A stretch of DNA of 64,000 bases, taken from JASHUC01 sp035523875 (GTDB taxonomy: Bacteria; Pseudomonadota; Gammaproteobacteria; Steroidobacterales; Steroidobacteraceae). How positions within the stretch are numbered: position 1 is the first letter of the stretch; each line of letters opens with the position of its first letter. The notes beneath the pieces are model-generated. The model saw only the letters and a list, made by a program, of their open reading frames with translations, had not been told where the DNA came from and did not search any database. A program made the position numbers and the translations under genes. The DNA lies in NCBI GenBank assembly GCA_035523875.1, contig DATKPY010000010.1, positions 1 through 64,000 on the forward strand, read 5' to 3'. Of this stretch, positions 8,483-17,484 are shown one piece after another.

Positions 8483-9580
8483 TCACGGCCCCAGCGTGAC
8501 CGGGCCGTCCTTGATGACGAGGAGAGCGCCGGTGATCAGCCCGTCCGGGCGCAGAATGATGCGGCAGCGGAGCGTGCCGTGCTCGTGATGCAGATCGTAG
8601 ACGTCCCAACCTTGGCTGCCCACGCCCTGAAACTGTATCGATTCGATTGCACCGAGCGGACCGCTCATGGCGCGAAGCTGCGGCAGCTGCCAGCGGGTGG
8701 CGTAGGCGAGGGCGGGGTGCATGGCCTCGTAGGGGGGCTCGCCGCACAGGATTCCCGCGACGAGCCGGCGCACTGCCGCCTCGCTGCCGCTCAAGGGCGT
8801 GGCATTCTGGATTCGCGTGGCGAGCCGGGCGCGAACCAGGTCCGCCGTCGCGGCGTCGATGCGTTTTGCCGCCATGTCGCCGCCTTTGACGCGCAAGCGG
8901 AGCCCTGTGACGTTACCGTGAGTGTCCCGGTCGATTGTCACGGAGAAACCGGCGGGGCCGAGGCAATCGAAATCGCACTCGCTTGTCGCGCGCAGCTCGA
9001 GGGGCTCGCGGCCCGCAAACTCCAATAGGAGTCGCGTGTCTTCACGCCGCAGCGTGATGACACTCCATTCACCTGCCTGATACAGGCCGGTGTACTGGTC
9101 GAGGGTGGCGACATCCAAGGTTGGCGAGTCAGGCTCGCCAGGGCGGGCCGTCGGCGATTCGGGCGGCTGGGTCATTTCGAGACTCCGGATGAGATTGCAG
9201 AGATCATCGACCGTCAACGTGCGATCGGAGGCGAGTCGCGCGAGCGCCGCCTCGGCGATCCGCTGCCCGCGCTCGGCGTCCGCGCGGCGCGATTTCCAGC
9301 TCTGAAGCTGGAGGGTCAACAGCTCATTGAGATTGGGGGGCTCCTCGACCGAGCGGGTGACCGCGGCGATCTGCACGAGGGTGAGGCCGGCGGTCTTCAG
9401 GAGCGCGATGACATTCAAGCGCACGAGCTCAGCGGCGCCATATTGGCGCCAGCCGCTCGCGCTGCGGCGCGGGGTGAGCAGCCCGTGCTCCTCGTAGAGA
9501 CGCAGCGCGCGGGTACTCAAGCCTGTGCGGGCGGCGCACTCGGCGGCGCTCAGAAGAGTGAACGAGTCGGGCGGATCCAC
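8483..9580 (-). CDS. MerR family regulator with a C-terminal DUF3471-like extension
   Basis: A GTG at 9580 with AAGGA upstream gives 365 residues; a GTG at 9613 is the alternative. Residues 9-78 are a MerR winged helix (LSAAECAARTGLSTRALRLY, then YGAAELVRLNVIALLKTAGL), followed by a dimerisation helix to about 135. Instead of a short ligand pocket, residues 155-240 (LDQYTGLYQAGEWSVITL, then RLLLEFAGREPLELRA) match the small beta-domain usually found behind serine beta-lactamase-like enzymes (DUF3471). A third segment, 255-365, ends in a beta-rich unit (WDVYDLHHEHGTLRCRIILR). I infer a one-component sensor for an unknown small ligand. The gene is divergent from the AIM24 gene. Confidence 0.75.
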   Translation of the reverse strand: MDPPDSFTLLSAAECAARTGLSTRALRLYEEHGLLTPRRSASGWRQYGAAELVRLNVIALLKTAGLTLVQIAAVTRSVEEPPNLNELLTLQLQSWKSRRADAERGQRIAEAALARLASDRTLTVDDLCNLIRSLEMTQPPESPTARPGEPDSPTLDVATLDQYTGLYQAGEWSVITLRREDTRLLLEFAGREPLELRATSECDFDCLGPAGFSVTIDRDTHGNVTGLRLRVKGGDMAAKRIDAATADLVRARLATRIQNATPLSGSEAAVRRLVAGILCGEPPYEAMHPALAYATRWQLPQLRAMSGPLGAIESIQFQGVGSQGWDVYDLHHEHGTLRCRIILRPDGLITGALLVIKDGPVTLGP

Positions 9581-9897
9581 GGTTGATCCTTGCGCTGGTG
9601 AGGAATTGCTCACTCTAGGGTATGACGCAGGGGAAGGCGCAAGGCGCGAGCCAGCTCGATCGGCGCCGCCGCAACCAGAACCGGCTCTGGGGTGGCGACG
9701 CAACGGAATCCGTGCTCGCGCCTTGTCCTTACGTGCGCCCATGAGGGAGAATTCGGAGAGCTTTAGGATCACCTGAGCTATCCTCCGGCGAACGCACGGT
9801 TCACGTCCAAGATGGCGCGGGTCACGGCCGGCGAGGCCCCAAGCTCGGGCGTACCTCAGCCGACGCAGCGTACAACGCGTTCCGGAGTCGTAAGCGA
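9581..9897. other. Divergent promoter region
   Basis: About 315 bases between the MerR-type gene and the AIM24 gene, expected to hold both promoters. MerR regulators often bind a dyad with a 19-base spacer here, but I could not identify one by eye. Confidence 0.3.
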
Positions 9898-10665
9898 ATG
9901 AAAACTCAAATCAAGGGCACCACGATGCCCGTGCTCGAGATCGGTCTCGAACCGAGCGATCGTATCGTCGCCGAGCCGGGCGAGTTCTCGTGGATGACCG
10001 AAGGGGTGCAGATGCGCACGACCGCTTATACGGCCGGGGCGCGTGGCATCTGGGGCGCGATCGGACGTGCCTTCTCGGGGGGCGGGCTGTTCATGACCGA
10101 GTACTCGGCACCCTCCGGCCGAGGCGTCATCGCCTTCGCTGCGAAAGTCCCGGGCGCGATCTTGCAAGTCGATGTCCCGTCAGGCCATTCATATCTGATT
10201 CATCGCCACGGTTTTCTCTGCGGCACCGAGGGATTGCAGCTCGCCACTGGGTTTCAGCGCTCTCTCGGGGCGGGCATCTTCGGCGGCGATGGGTTTCTGT
10301 TGCAGCGCCTGTCCGGTCCGTGCATCGCGTGGGTTGAGCTCGGGGGCGAAGTGGTGACCTACGACCTCGCTCAGGGCGAGACGCTGCAGGTGCATCCGGG
10401 CCACATCGGCATGTTTCAGGACAGTGTGAGTTTCGACATCACGTTCATGCGCGGCTTTGCCAATGCGCTGTTCGGGGGTGATGGCCTGTTCGTGGCGCGG
10501 CTGACCGGACCCGGCAAGGTCTGGCTGCAGACCCTGACGGTGCCCAGTCTCGCGCACGCGCTCGCGCCCTATCTCAGCGCCCACGTGGCGCAGAACGTCG
10601 AGAGCGGCACGGCCGGCGGGATTGCCGGTGCGGTATTGCGCGACATGTTCGGCGGCAACCGTTAA
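9898..10665 (+). CDS. AIM24 / TIGR00266 family protein
   Basis: The 255-residue protein is glycine-rich and built of repeated beta strands. EPGEFSWMTEGVQMRT, then GRAFSGGGLFMTEYSAP and GAGIFGGDGFLLQRLSGPC, then ANALFGGDGLFVARLTGPG are typical of the AIM24 double-stranded beta-helix (mitochondrial biogenesis AIM24 / TIGR00266). In bacteria the biochemical role is not settled. No signal peptide or membrane span is seen, so it is probably cytoplasmic or peripheral. The start has GGAG eleven bases upstream, slightly far. It is transcribed away from the MerR-type regulator, which may control it. Confidence 0.85.
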   Translation: MKTQIKGTTMPVLEIGLEPSDRIVAEPGEFSWMTEGVQMRTTAYTAGARGIWGAIGRAFSGGGLFMTEYSAPSGRGVIAFAAKVPGAILQVDVPSGHSYLIHRHGFLCGTEGLQLATGFQRSLGAGIFGGDGFLLQRLSGPCIAWVELGGEVVTYDLAQGETLQVHPGHIGMFQDSVSFDITFMRGFANALFGGDGLFVARLTGPGKVWLQTLTVPSLAHALAPYLSAHVAQNVESGTAGGIAGAVLRDMFGGNR

Positions 10666-10799
10666 GCGCTACGGCTCGACCCTACTTTCAAGGTCAAGGG
10701 CGCAGCCATGACCTGGAGTTTCCGTCCGTGTTAGATTCTCTCGAGCCGGGAGACTCGGTTTCAGCTGCGCCTACACCGAAGCTGCTCAGGAGGTCCAGC

Positions 10800-12074
10800 A
10801 TGCTCAGACCTGAACAGAACGAGCTTCTGACCCGCGTTGGGCCGGACACGCCGATGGGCGAGTTTCTGCGCGAGTACTGGGTGCCGGCCTGCCGCTCGGC
10901 GAAGCTTCAGGTCGACGGCGCGCCCGAGCGGGTACGGCTGTTCGGCGAGAACTTCGTCGCATTCCGCGCGACCGACGGTCGCGTCGGTTTCATGCAAGAA
11001 GCCTGCCCCCACCGCTGCGCGAGCCTCGCGCTCGCGAGGAACGAGGCAGGCGGCCTGAGGTGCATCTTCCACGGCTGGAAGTTCTCGGTCGACGGCAAGT
11101 GCGTCGACGCGCCGACGGAGCTGCGTGCCGGGCGCGAGCGGTTCGCCGCCAGCGTTCCGGTGCGTAGCCATCCGACTCACGAGGGCGGCGGCCTGGTGTG
11201 GGTCTATCTCGGCAAGAACAAGGCGAACCCGCCGAGGTTCCCCGACTTCGAGTTTACCAGCCTGCCAGACGATCAAGTGTCGCCGCGCCGCGGGATCATT
11301 CACTGCAACTGGCTGCAAGGGCTCGAGGCGCTCTTGGATTCTGCGCATGTGAGCTTTCTGCATGCCTCCAATATCGGCAGCTCGGCCGGACGGCAAATCT
11401 TCAAGGTTGAATCGGATTACATGCTCGACAACACGGCGCCCACATTCGAGTTTGTCGCCAAGCCGTATGGCTTCCGCGAGGGAGCGCTGCGCGAACAGAC
11501 GAACGGGCGCTGTTATGCTCGCATCCGCGAGGTCGCTCTGCCGTTTTTCTCATTCATCCCGTCGACTCCCGGCGGGCCAGCGCTCGCGTGCTGTTCCATC
11601 CCCATCGACGATGAGTGGACGGCACAGTGGTATATCGGATTCAACGCTCATGGGCAGATGCCCGTCGACCGCATGGGTCTTTACGGCTCCGATTCGGGCG
11701 ACCCCGACTTCTTTAATTCCGATATGGGCAGCCGCGACAACATGTGGCACCAGGATCGAGAGGCGATGAAGCGCGGTCACTGGAGCGGGATCGTCGGGCG
11801 CGGCAATGCCTATGAGGATTTCGTCGTTCAGGAGTCGATGGGGCCGATCGTCGATCGGAGCAAACAGCACCTGGGAAGGTGCGATCTGGTGATCGTGCGC
11901 GCCCGAGGCATGTTGCTGCGGGCCATCGAGGCCTACAAGGCCGAAGGTCAGATCGCATTCGCTGGAGAGGATGTCGACTTCACCAAGATCCGCGCGATTT
12001 CCCTCGCGTACCCGCAAGGGGAGGATTGGAAGGAGATTGACACGTTCAATCCGCCTTCCCTCGAAGTCGCATGA
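10800..12074 (+). CDS. Rieske non-heme iron oxygenase, alpha subunit
   Basis: The start at 10800 has AGGAGG six bases upstream, which is better than an in-frame GTG at 10728. The 424-residue protein has a Rieske [2Fe-2S] domain with CPH at 69-71 and CIFH at 88-91. A catalytic domain follows with the mononuclear iron site in GLEALLDSAHVSFLHAS (His183, His188, and probably a distal Asp). It resembles the phthalate dioxygenase/vanillate demethylase branch, which uses an external reductase to hydroxylate or O-demethylate aromatic acids. No ferredoxin or reductase gene is adjacent, so the electron donor must be encoded elsewhere. The nearby O-methyltransferase and dehydrogenase genes would suit methoxy-aromatic metabolism, but that link is inference. 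Confidence 0.88.
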   Translation: MLRPEQNELLTRVGPDTPMGEFLREYWVPACRSAKLQVDGAPERVRLFGENFVAFRATDGRVGFMQEACPHRCASLALARNEAGGLRCIFHGWKFSVDGKCVDAPTELRAGRERFAASVPVRSHPTHEGGGLVWVYLGKNKANPPRFPDFEFTSLPDDQVSPRRGIIHCNWLQGLEALLDSAHVSFLHASNIGSSAGRQIFKVESDYMLDNTAPTFEFVAKPYGFREGALREQTNGRCYARIREVALPFFSFIPSTPGGPALACCSIPIDDEWTAQWYIGFNAHGQMPVDRMGLYGSDSGDPDFFNSDMGSRDNMWHQDREAMKRGHWSGIVGRGNAYEDFVVQESMGPIVDRSKQHLGRCDLVIVRARGMLLRAIEAYKAEGQIAFAGEDVDFTKIRAISLAYPQGEDWKEIDTFNPPSLEVA

Positions 12075-12171
12075 GTCTGCGCTCGAGCCTGGGCGCGTCG
12101 CAGAGGGACCTCATCACTGAGCCACCGACGGCCGCGATCGCAGACAACGCCTCGCGAATGCCCTCGGCAGC

Positions 12172-12876
12172 TTACCAAGGTACCGTGCGGCCGAGATAAT
12201 CGAGGTATCGCAGCCCGGGCGTTCCCCGAGCCGCCAGCAGTGTGCTCACGACGCTCGGGACGCTCTCCTCGATGCTGAGCGGCGCATCGGGACCGCCCAT
12301 GTCGGTGCGAACCCAGCCCGGCGCCATCAGCACCATGGCACGCCGGTCGGCGAGGTGGCGTGCCGCGAAGCTGCGCATGAGCATGTTCAGTGCCGCCTTG
12401 CTTGCTCGATACACTTCCCGTTTCCCGTTCGCGTTATTGGAGACGCTTCCTTGTCCGGACGACATCACCCCGAGCGTGCCGTCCGTGGCGACGAGGTCAT
12501 GCAGGGCTTCCACCACGCGCATCGGACCGAGCGCATTGGTGACCATGACGCGAACGAACTCCTCCGTCGACACTTCGCCGATCGTCTCCTGCGGATTGTT
12601 GGTGATGCCCGCATTGACAAACAGCATGTCAAAGTTTCTGGCGGCCAGACGAGACCGCAGAGCGCCGATCTGATCTGGCAGCGTGATATCGAGGACCTCG
12701 ATTTCGATTCGTCCAGCCGACTTCGCGGAGAGTTCGTGCAGTCGGGTGCGCGCCCCACCGCGAACGGTGCCGACGACGCGCCACCCGTGCTGCAGAAATT
12801 CCTTTGCCATCGCATAACCGAGGCCGCGCGAGGCGCCAACGAGCAGCAGCGTCCCTTCCGATTGCGGGACGGGCAT
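12172..12876 (-). CDS. Short-chain dehydrogenase/reductase
   Basis: The 234-residue protein has a classical SDR Rossmann fold: the nucleotide loop GASRGLG at 14-20, NAG at 88-90, catalytic Ser at about 140 (VMSSGQGS) and YRASK at 156-160. The basic TVRGGAR after the second strand suggests NADP(H) over NAD(H). It reduces a carbonyl or oxidises an alcohol; the substrate is unknown. It lies only two bases after the O-methyltransferase gene, so the two are surely co-transcribed and probably translationally linked. Confidence 0.85.
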   Translation of the reverse strand: MPVPQSEGTLLLVGASRGLGYAMAKEFLQHGWRVVGTVRGGARTRLHELSAKSAGRIEIEVLDITLPDQIGALRSRLAARNFDMLFVNAGITNNPQETIGEVSTEEFVRVMVTNALGPMRVVEALHDLVATDGTLGVMSSGQGSVSNNANGKREVYRASKAALNMLMRSFAARHLADRRAMVLMAPGWVRTDMGGPDAPLSIEESVPSVVSTLLAARGTPGLRYLDYLGRTVPW

Positions 12877-12878
12877 GG

Positions 12879-13541
12879 CTAGGTCTTCATACTGAGCTCA
12901 ACGTCGTGAGCGAACGCGACGGAAAGATACCCGCGAGCAGTGTCGCGGACGCTGGCAACGTACTCCGCACATTTGTCGGCGTTGTCGGCCACGAGCAGCG
13001 CGCCAGGTCGCAAGCGGGACTCGAGCAGCTCGAGCACCCGTGGATACAGACTCTTGGCTCCATCGAGAAGCACGAGATCGACTGTTTCCGGCAGGTCGCG
13101 CGCGAGCGTCTCCAGAGCATCGCCCACCCGAATCTCGACGAGATCGTCAAGCCCTGCCGCGACGAGGTTCGCCCGTGCCTGAGCGACCTTTGCGGGCTCG
13201 AACTCCGTCCCAATGAGCCGTCCACCGCCGTTGTCGCGCAGCGCCGCGGCGAGGTGCAGCGTCGAAACGCCGAACGATGTGCCAAATTCGACGATCGAGG
13301 TCGCGCGACACGATCGGGCGAGCATGTAGAGCAGCATCGCGGTTTCGCGCGATACCGCCAAGTAAAAGTCTTTGAGACTCGCATAGAGGGCGTGATAGTC
13401 GTCGTTGCTTGCCTGCAGGCTCGCCCACTCGTTTGCGGGGAGGGCACGCCTTCGCTCGTGGAGCTTCGTATCGCTTGCATCGGCTTCGGCGAATACTCGG
13501 GCCACCACGGTAGCGCAGGGAGGGGTCGTCAATGTCGTCAT
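12879..13541 (-). CDS. O-methyltransferase, SAM-dependent
   Basis: The start at 13541 gives 220 residues without a signal peptide. The SAM-binding core is visible: SIVEFGTSFGVSTLHLAAAL (motif I), then GTEFEPAKVAQARANL, VGDALETL and VDLVLLDGAKSLY, ending with ALLVADNAD. This is the class I methyltransferase_24 / catechol-O-methyltransferase-like layout. It would transfer a methyl group from S-adenosylmethionine to a hydroxyl on a small aromatic or similar acceptor. It is followed two bases later by the SDR gene. The ribosome site is weak. Confidence 0.75.
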   Translation of the reverse strand: MTTLTTPPCATVVARVFAEADASDTKLHERRRALPANEWASLQASNDDYHALYASLKDFYLAVSRETAMLLYMLARSCRATSIVEFGTSFGVSTLHLAAALRDNGGGRLIGTEFEPAKVAQARANLVAAGLDDLVEIRVGDALETLARDLPETVDLVLLDGAKSLYPRVLELLESRLRPGALLVADNADKCAEYVASVRDTARGYLSVAFAHDVELSMKT

Positions 13542-13770
13542 GGGATTTCTCAGTCCTGAGCGATCGCACAAATGGGCGAGGGATCTAGAATACGAATAAC
13601 GAGTCGCATTGACTATTCGCGCTGCGAGGTGGCCCATATCGTGCAATTCGGCGGGGAGCGGAACTCGGTCGCGTTGAAATGCGCTTCCGCAAGCAGACGT
13701 GGGCTCTGCCAGAGCGTCAACCAGGACGTTCGTGCGGTCTGGTGCGTTCCGCAGTTCCGGCAAGCAGCGC

Positions 13771-14670
13771 TCAGTGTGATGACGATCGGGCGAGCGGCCA
13801 ATAGACTTCGGTGCGCCAATCGGCCGGATCCGGGTGTCCGGCGGGATCGGTGACGTAGGATTCCCATGGCGGACCCGCGACCTGGTAGCCCTGTGCTTCG
13901 ATCCAACGCTCGATCGCTGCGTGGGTATCGGGGAGTTGCTCGTACGCGCCTACGTGGACCGCGCATGCGGTGGGTCCGGCCGGTAAGCTTCCCGGCTGCA
14001 TGTCGCCCGAGGCCGCAGCGGGCGAGGCGAGCGGCATGGCGGCCTCGACCGTCCACAGGCCGGGTCCCATCGAAACGTAGCGGGTGAGCGGCCACCCCGC
14101 GATCGGGAGTCCGCTCCGCTGCCCGTGGGCGAAGAGCGCGCCGAAGCACTGAGCGAGCATGCTCTGAAGCTCGCCTCGAGCGATGCGACGGCGGATGAGA
14201 AGGATGGGCTGCTCCGGGCAGTCCTTGACGGTAATCTCGAGCGACATCGTGGGTGGCCTCGGTCGAGGGTTGGATGGGATGTGGAAGAGGCGGATGCAAG
14301 GGCCTGCCCGTGCAACGATCGCACCGTGGCGCGACCATTTGGCCGCGCGGATCCCCGCGAGCGCCTGCGCACGGTAGTCGCCGGGCGTGGTGCCGAATTG
14401 ACGACGAAAAGCACGCGTGAAGACCTCGTGGCTGCGAAAGCCCGCCTCCCCAGCGATCAGTCTCACTTGCCGGCGGCTCCCGAGGAGTTCGCATGCGGCG
14501 CGCTCGAGCCGCAGGCGCAGTGAGTACCGCTTTGGCGTCTCGCCAAGAAGCCGACGCAACGTGCGGTGAAGGTGGTAGGCGGACCATCCGGCGCGTTGAG
14601 CCAGCGTATGCAGGCTCGCCGGCCGACGGACCAAACCCGCAACGACGCTCAGAAGCTCGTGCCGGCGCAT
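13771..14670 (-). CDS. AraC family regulator with GyrI-like effector domain
   Basis: The start at 14670 gives 299 residues. The N-terminal 100 residues hold the two AraC helix-turn-helix units (LHTLAQRAGWSAYHLHRTLR and IAGEAGFRSHEVFTRAFRRQ, then TTPGDYR). Residues 143-299 form a GyrI-like domain (ITVKDCPEQPILLIRRRIAR, then YVSMGPGLWTVEAAMPLA, THAAIERWIEAQGYQVAGPP, YVTDP). This is the Rob/BmrR-type pocket that binds hydrophobic, often cationic compounds. The protein is probably a drug- or metabolite-responsive activator. It is divergent from the sigma/F1-beta fusion gene, with 184 bases between them, so it could regulate that gene or itself. Confidence 0.85.
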   Translation of the reverse strand: MRRHELLSVVAGLVRRPASLHTLAQRAGWSAYHLHRTLRRLLGETPKRYSLRLRLERAACELLGSRRQVRLIAGEAGFRSHEVFTRAFRRQFGTTPGDYRAQALAGIRAAKWSRHGAIVARAGPCIRLFHIPSNPRPRPPTMSLEITVKDCPEQPILLIRRRIARGELQSMLAQCFGALFAHGQRSGLPIAGWPLTRYVSMGPGLWTVEAAMPLASPAAASGDMQPGSLPAGPTACAVHVGAYEQLPDTHAAIERWIEAQGYQVAGPPWESYVTDPAGHPDPADWRTEVYWPLARSSSH

Positions 14671-14854
14671 GGAGAGATCATAAACTCGGCCAGCTTCGGC
14701 GCTTGATGTTTCTTGCCGTCGGCAATGGGCCGGGCTGCGGAGTCGTTTTCGCCGACGTGAAGCAGGGCTTCGCCGGCAACGGCGCCCAATACGTCGCATC
14801 GGGATAAAGGTTGCCAGGCTTTCCCGGCACCTTAGATGGTACGAGGAACCCGCA

Positions 14855-16504
14855 ATGGATCTCGAGCCGCTCGTCCAACGTGCCCGTCAAGGGGATGTGA
14901 AAGCCTTCGTGGAGCTGACCCGCAGCTATCAACACCTTGCCTTCGGCTCGGCGCTCGCGTTGGTCCATGATCTGCAGCAGGCCGAGGACGTGGTTCAGGA
15001 AGCGCTACTCGCCGCCTGGTCGGGGTTGCCGAAGCTTGTGGATCCGCAGGCCTTTCCCGCATGGCTGCGAAGCATCGTGCGGCACCATGCCCATCGGGTG
15101 TTGCGGCGACGCAGCGTGCAAGGCGCACCGCTCCACGAGGCGTCCGAGGTTGCGAGCGAGGCACCGACGCCCGATCGCACGCTCGAACAGCGCCGTGAGG
15201 CTGCGACGGCGCTCGCGGCAATCGCCGAGCTGCCGAGATCGCTCCGTGAACCGGCTGCGCTGTTCTTCATCCACGAGTGCTCTCACCAGGACATTGCGGC
15301 GTTCCTCGGCATCCCGGCGACCACCGTAAACAACCGGCTTCACCGGGCCCGATCGCTGTTGCAACAGAGGATACCGACCATGACGGAAAGCACACTCCGG
15401 TCGCACGGATTACCCGATGATTTTGCAAATCGCATCGGCCGGCTCGTGGCGGCGCGCAGCGGGCTGGTCGAGGTCGTATTCGACCCGGTGGCGCTGCCCG
15501 ACCTGTTGAGCGAGCTCCTCGTGAGCGACGAGGCCAACAAGCGTGCCGTGAGCGTCCAGGTCGTCCAGCGCACGGACGCTGGCTTGGTCCGTGGCATCGC
15601 GACGACGGCAGTCGACGCCGTGCCACGCGGTGCCACCGTATTGAACACGGGGCAGCAAACGCCAACGCCCGTCTGCGAGATCGGCTTCGAGCGCGTTGCA
15701 CCCCTTCTGATCGGCAATCATCCGACAGCAGGCCCTCGGGAGCTCAGGCTGATCGAGACCGGCATCAAGGTCATCGATGTGATGTGCCCGCTCGTTGCCG
15801 GCGGGAGCATCGTGCTCGTGGGAGAGCTCGGCACGGGGCTCATGGTCGTCATGGAAGAGCTGGTGCGACGCCTGAGCGGCGGCGCCAACCCCTTGTCTCT
15901 GTTCGTGTTGATGCCGCCGTTCTCGCCCGAATGGCCAGGCGCGAGCCGCCAACCCTTGTCGATCTCGGGTTCGCTCAAGCAGGAAGGCTACAGCGAGGGT
16001 ACCGTCGGTGCCGTTCAGACCTTCTTCCTGCGGGGCCAGACGGAGCCGTGGACCGCGGAACGCCTCGAGGAGTTCGCGACGGCGGACGTCGTGATTCATC
16101 TCTCCCGCGAAGTGGCGCAGGCGAAGATCTATCCGGCCCTCGACCTGCGGACGTCTCGTTCGCGGCTGCTCGAGTCGGGAGCCGTCGGCGAGGCGCACGG
16201 GACGGTCGCTGCGCAGGTGCGTCAGGCGCTGAGCGCGGCATTGTGGAACACGCGCGAGCCGTCGGAACTGGCCGGCGACCCACTGATATACGCACGCGCC
16301 CGCAAGCTCCAGAACTACTTCGCGCAGCCCTTCTTCGTCGCCGAGCCCTTCTCGCATCGTCCCGGTACCCATGTCTGCGTTAGCGAGGCGCTCGGCACCT
16401 GCCGCGACATCCTTGAAGGCCGATACGACGACATCGCTGAAGAAGCGTTCTACTTCGTGGGTGGAATCGAGGAGATTCGCAATCGCCCCGCCACGGGTGA
16501 GTGA
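14855..16504 (+). CDS. ECF-type sigma factor fused to an F1-ATPase beta-like domain
   Basis: The ATG at 14855 has GAGGA eight bases upstream and opens 549 codons without interruption. Residues 5-85 are sigma-70 region 2 (FVELTRSYQHLAFGSALAL, then QQAEDVVQEALLAAW). Residues 115-173 are region 4 (LPRSLREPAALFFIHECSHQ, then IAAFLGIPATTVNNRLHRAR). From about 180 the text changes to that of F1-ATPase beta: an N-terminal beta-barrel (GRLVAARSGLVEVVFDP), then ETGIKVIDVMCPLVAGGSI, IYPALDLRTSRSRLLE, YARARKLQNYFAQPFFVAE and ILEGRYDDIAEEAFYFVGG. The P-loop is GELGTGLM (323-330), with no Lys or Thr, and the GER region is LMPPF, so ATP hydrolysis is unlikely. No anti-sigma gene is next to it. I infer self-regulation of the sigma part by the C-terminal domain. 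Confidence 0.85.
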   Translation: MDLEPLVQRARQGDVKAFVELTRSYQHLAFGSALALVHDLQQAEDVVQEALLAAWSGLPKLVDPQAFPAWLRSIVRHHAHRVLRRRSVQGAPLHEASEVASEAPTPDRTLEQRREAATALAAIAELPRSLREPAALFFIHECSHQDIAAFLGIPATTVNNRLHRARSLLQQRIPTMTESTLRSHGLPDDFANRIGRLVAARSGLVEVVFDPVALPDLLSELLVSDEANKRAVSVQVVQRTDAGLVRGIATTAVDAVPRGATVLNTGQQTPTPVCEIGFERVAPLLIGNHPTAGPRELRLIETGIKVIDVMCPLVAGGSIVLVGELGTGLMVVMEELVRRLSGGANPLSLFVLMPPFSPEWPGASRQPLSISGSLKQEGYSEGTVGAVQTFFLRGQTEPWTAERLEEFATADVVIHLSREVAQAKIYPALDLRTSRSRLLESGAVGEAHGTVAAQVRQALSAALWNTREPSELAGDPLIYARARKLQNYFAQPFFVAEPFSHRPGTHVCVSEALGTCRDILEGRYDDIAEEAFYFVGGIEEIRNRPATGE

Positions 16505-16645
16505 ATCTGCGGAAGCGGCCAGTCGGATACGCTTGCTTACAATGCGGTCGAGTGCAGTCGGAATAAAATGAAATCGAGCCGACGGCAATGATCTGCGGCT
16601 CGCGAATTCCCGTGCTGCAGAAGGGTCTACTTTGAGGGGGCATCC

Positions 16646-17038
16646 ATGATCTACTTTCTCGCGCTCATCCCCGCGACCGGCCTGGTGATTGGCGGATACT
16701 TGGCTTTCTACCTCTCCGGCCGCAGCGAAGGGGGCATGCGGACATTTGGCAAGTACCTCGGCTTTTGGGCGTTCACGCTCGCCGCCTTGGTGATCCTCGG
16801 AGCGATATTTGCCGCCGCCCACGGCCGCCGTCACCGCATGATCTTCATACGAAGCGGCGTTCAGGGTTATATGCGCGGGGGGCCATGGCCGGGTGGGCCT
16901 GGATTCTTCGGACCCCCCATGGGTCCGTATCGCTACGGCCCCGGTCGTGTCGGCCCGAACGGATCGATGCCACGGCCACCCGGCGCTGCCCCGGATTCCT
17001 CCGGATCATCGAGCTCCACGTCGACTCCCGCCCCGTAG
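16646..17038 (+). CDS. Small membrane protein with proline/glycine-rich tail
   Basis: The ATG at 16646 follows GAGGGGG. The 130-residue protein has two membrane segments (about 3-23 and 38-58: FLALIPATGLVIGGYLAFYL and FWAFTLAALVILGAIFAAAH). They are followed by a basic turn (GRRHRMIFIR) and a 60-residue tail rich in G, P and S (MRGGPWPGGPGFFGPPMGP). I do not recognise the family. It is followed by a strong hairpin that may end the transcript; it could be co-transcribed with the upstream sigma fusion (141-base gap). Confidence 0.55.
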   Translation: MIYFLALIPATGLVIGGYLAFYLSGRSEGGMRTFGKYLGFWAFTLAALVILGAIFAAAHGRRHRMIFIRSGVQGYMRGGPWPGGPGFFGPPMGPYRYGPGRVGPNGSMPRPPGAAPDSSGSSSSTSTPAP

Positions 17039-17075
17039 CTCCGGGCCTCACGAGTCGATTCTCCAAGATCCCCAC

Positions 17076-17101
17076 GCACCGCGCCGGCTTCGGCGCGGTG
17101 C
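17076..17101 (+). terminator. Strong GC hairpin, possible terminator
   Basis: gcaccgcgccg (17076-17086), loop gctt, then cggcgcggtgc (17091-17101) form a perfect 11-base-pair stem 38 bases after the small membrane protein gene. There is no T run behind it, so intrinsic termination is uncertain. Confidence 0.5.
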
Positions 17102-17223
17102 TGTGGAGCGTCGCGCCTTGGGAGCTGCCGAGCGGCGGGGTGATCGCGGAGCGATGTTTGCTGCGCTCAATCGCATCCGGTGCCATGCTCGGGTGGTTGC
17201 AGGGCCGAGGCGGAGAGAAGCGC

Positions 17224-17484
17224 ATGAAGAGATTCAAACACGAGGCCGAATTGTTCAAAGCAGCCTTGCTCGCCGGCGTCAAATATGCCGAGGGCCGCAA
17301 GGCGGTCGAGTTCGAGTCGACCGACTCGGCGAGCAGCAAGGCGCTATACGTATATCGTCTGCTCGTGCATGACAAGGTGATTTCGCCGATGCCCGAGGAC
17401 CAGGTCAGCGAGAAGACGATTCGCCACCGGCTCGCGGCCTGGTATGCGCATCAACTGCCGGAGGGGCATCCGCTACTCGATTAG
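17224..17484 (+). CDS. Hypothetical protein, 86 residues
   Basis: The ATG at 17224 has GGAGAGAAG upstream. The product begins MKRFKHEAELFKAALLAGVK, has YVYRLLVHDKVISPMPEDQV in the middle and ends AAWYAHQLPEGHPLLD. It is soluble and helical, with charged ends, and has no known motif. Its spacing and composition look like a real gene. Function unknown. Confidence 0.5.
   Translation: MKRFKHEAELFKAALLAGVKYAEGRKAVEFESTDSASSKALYVYRLLVHDKVISPMPEDQVSEKTIRHRLAAWYAHQLPEGHPLLD

Noticed and set aside
15410..16834. Long 474-residue reverse frame under the sigma/F1-beta gene
   Set aside because: Shadow of the plus-strand gene, which has clear domain matches on both halves.
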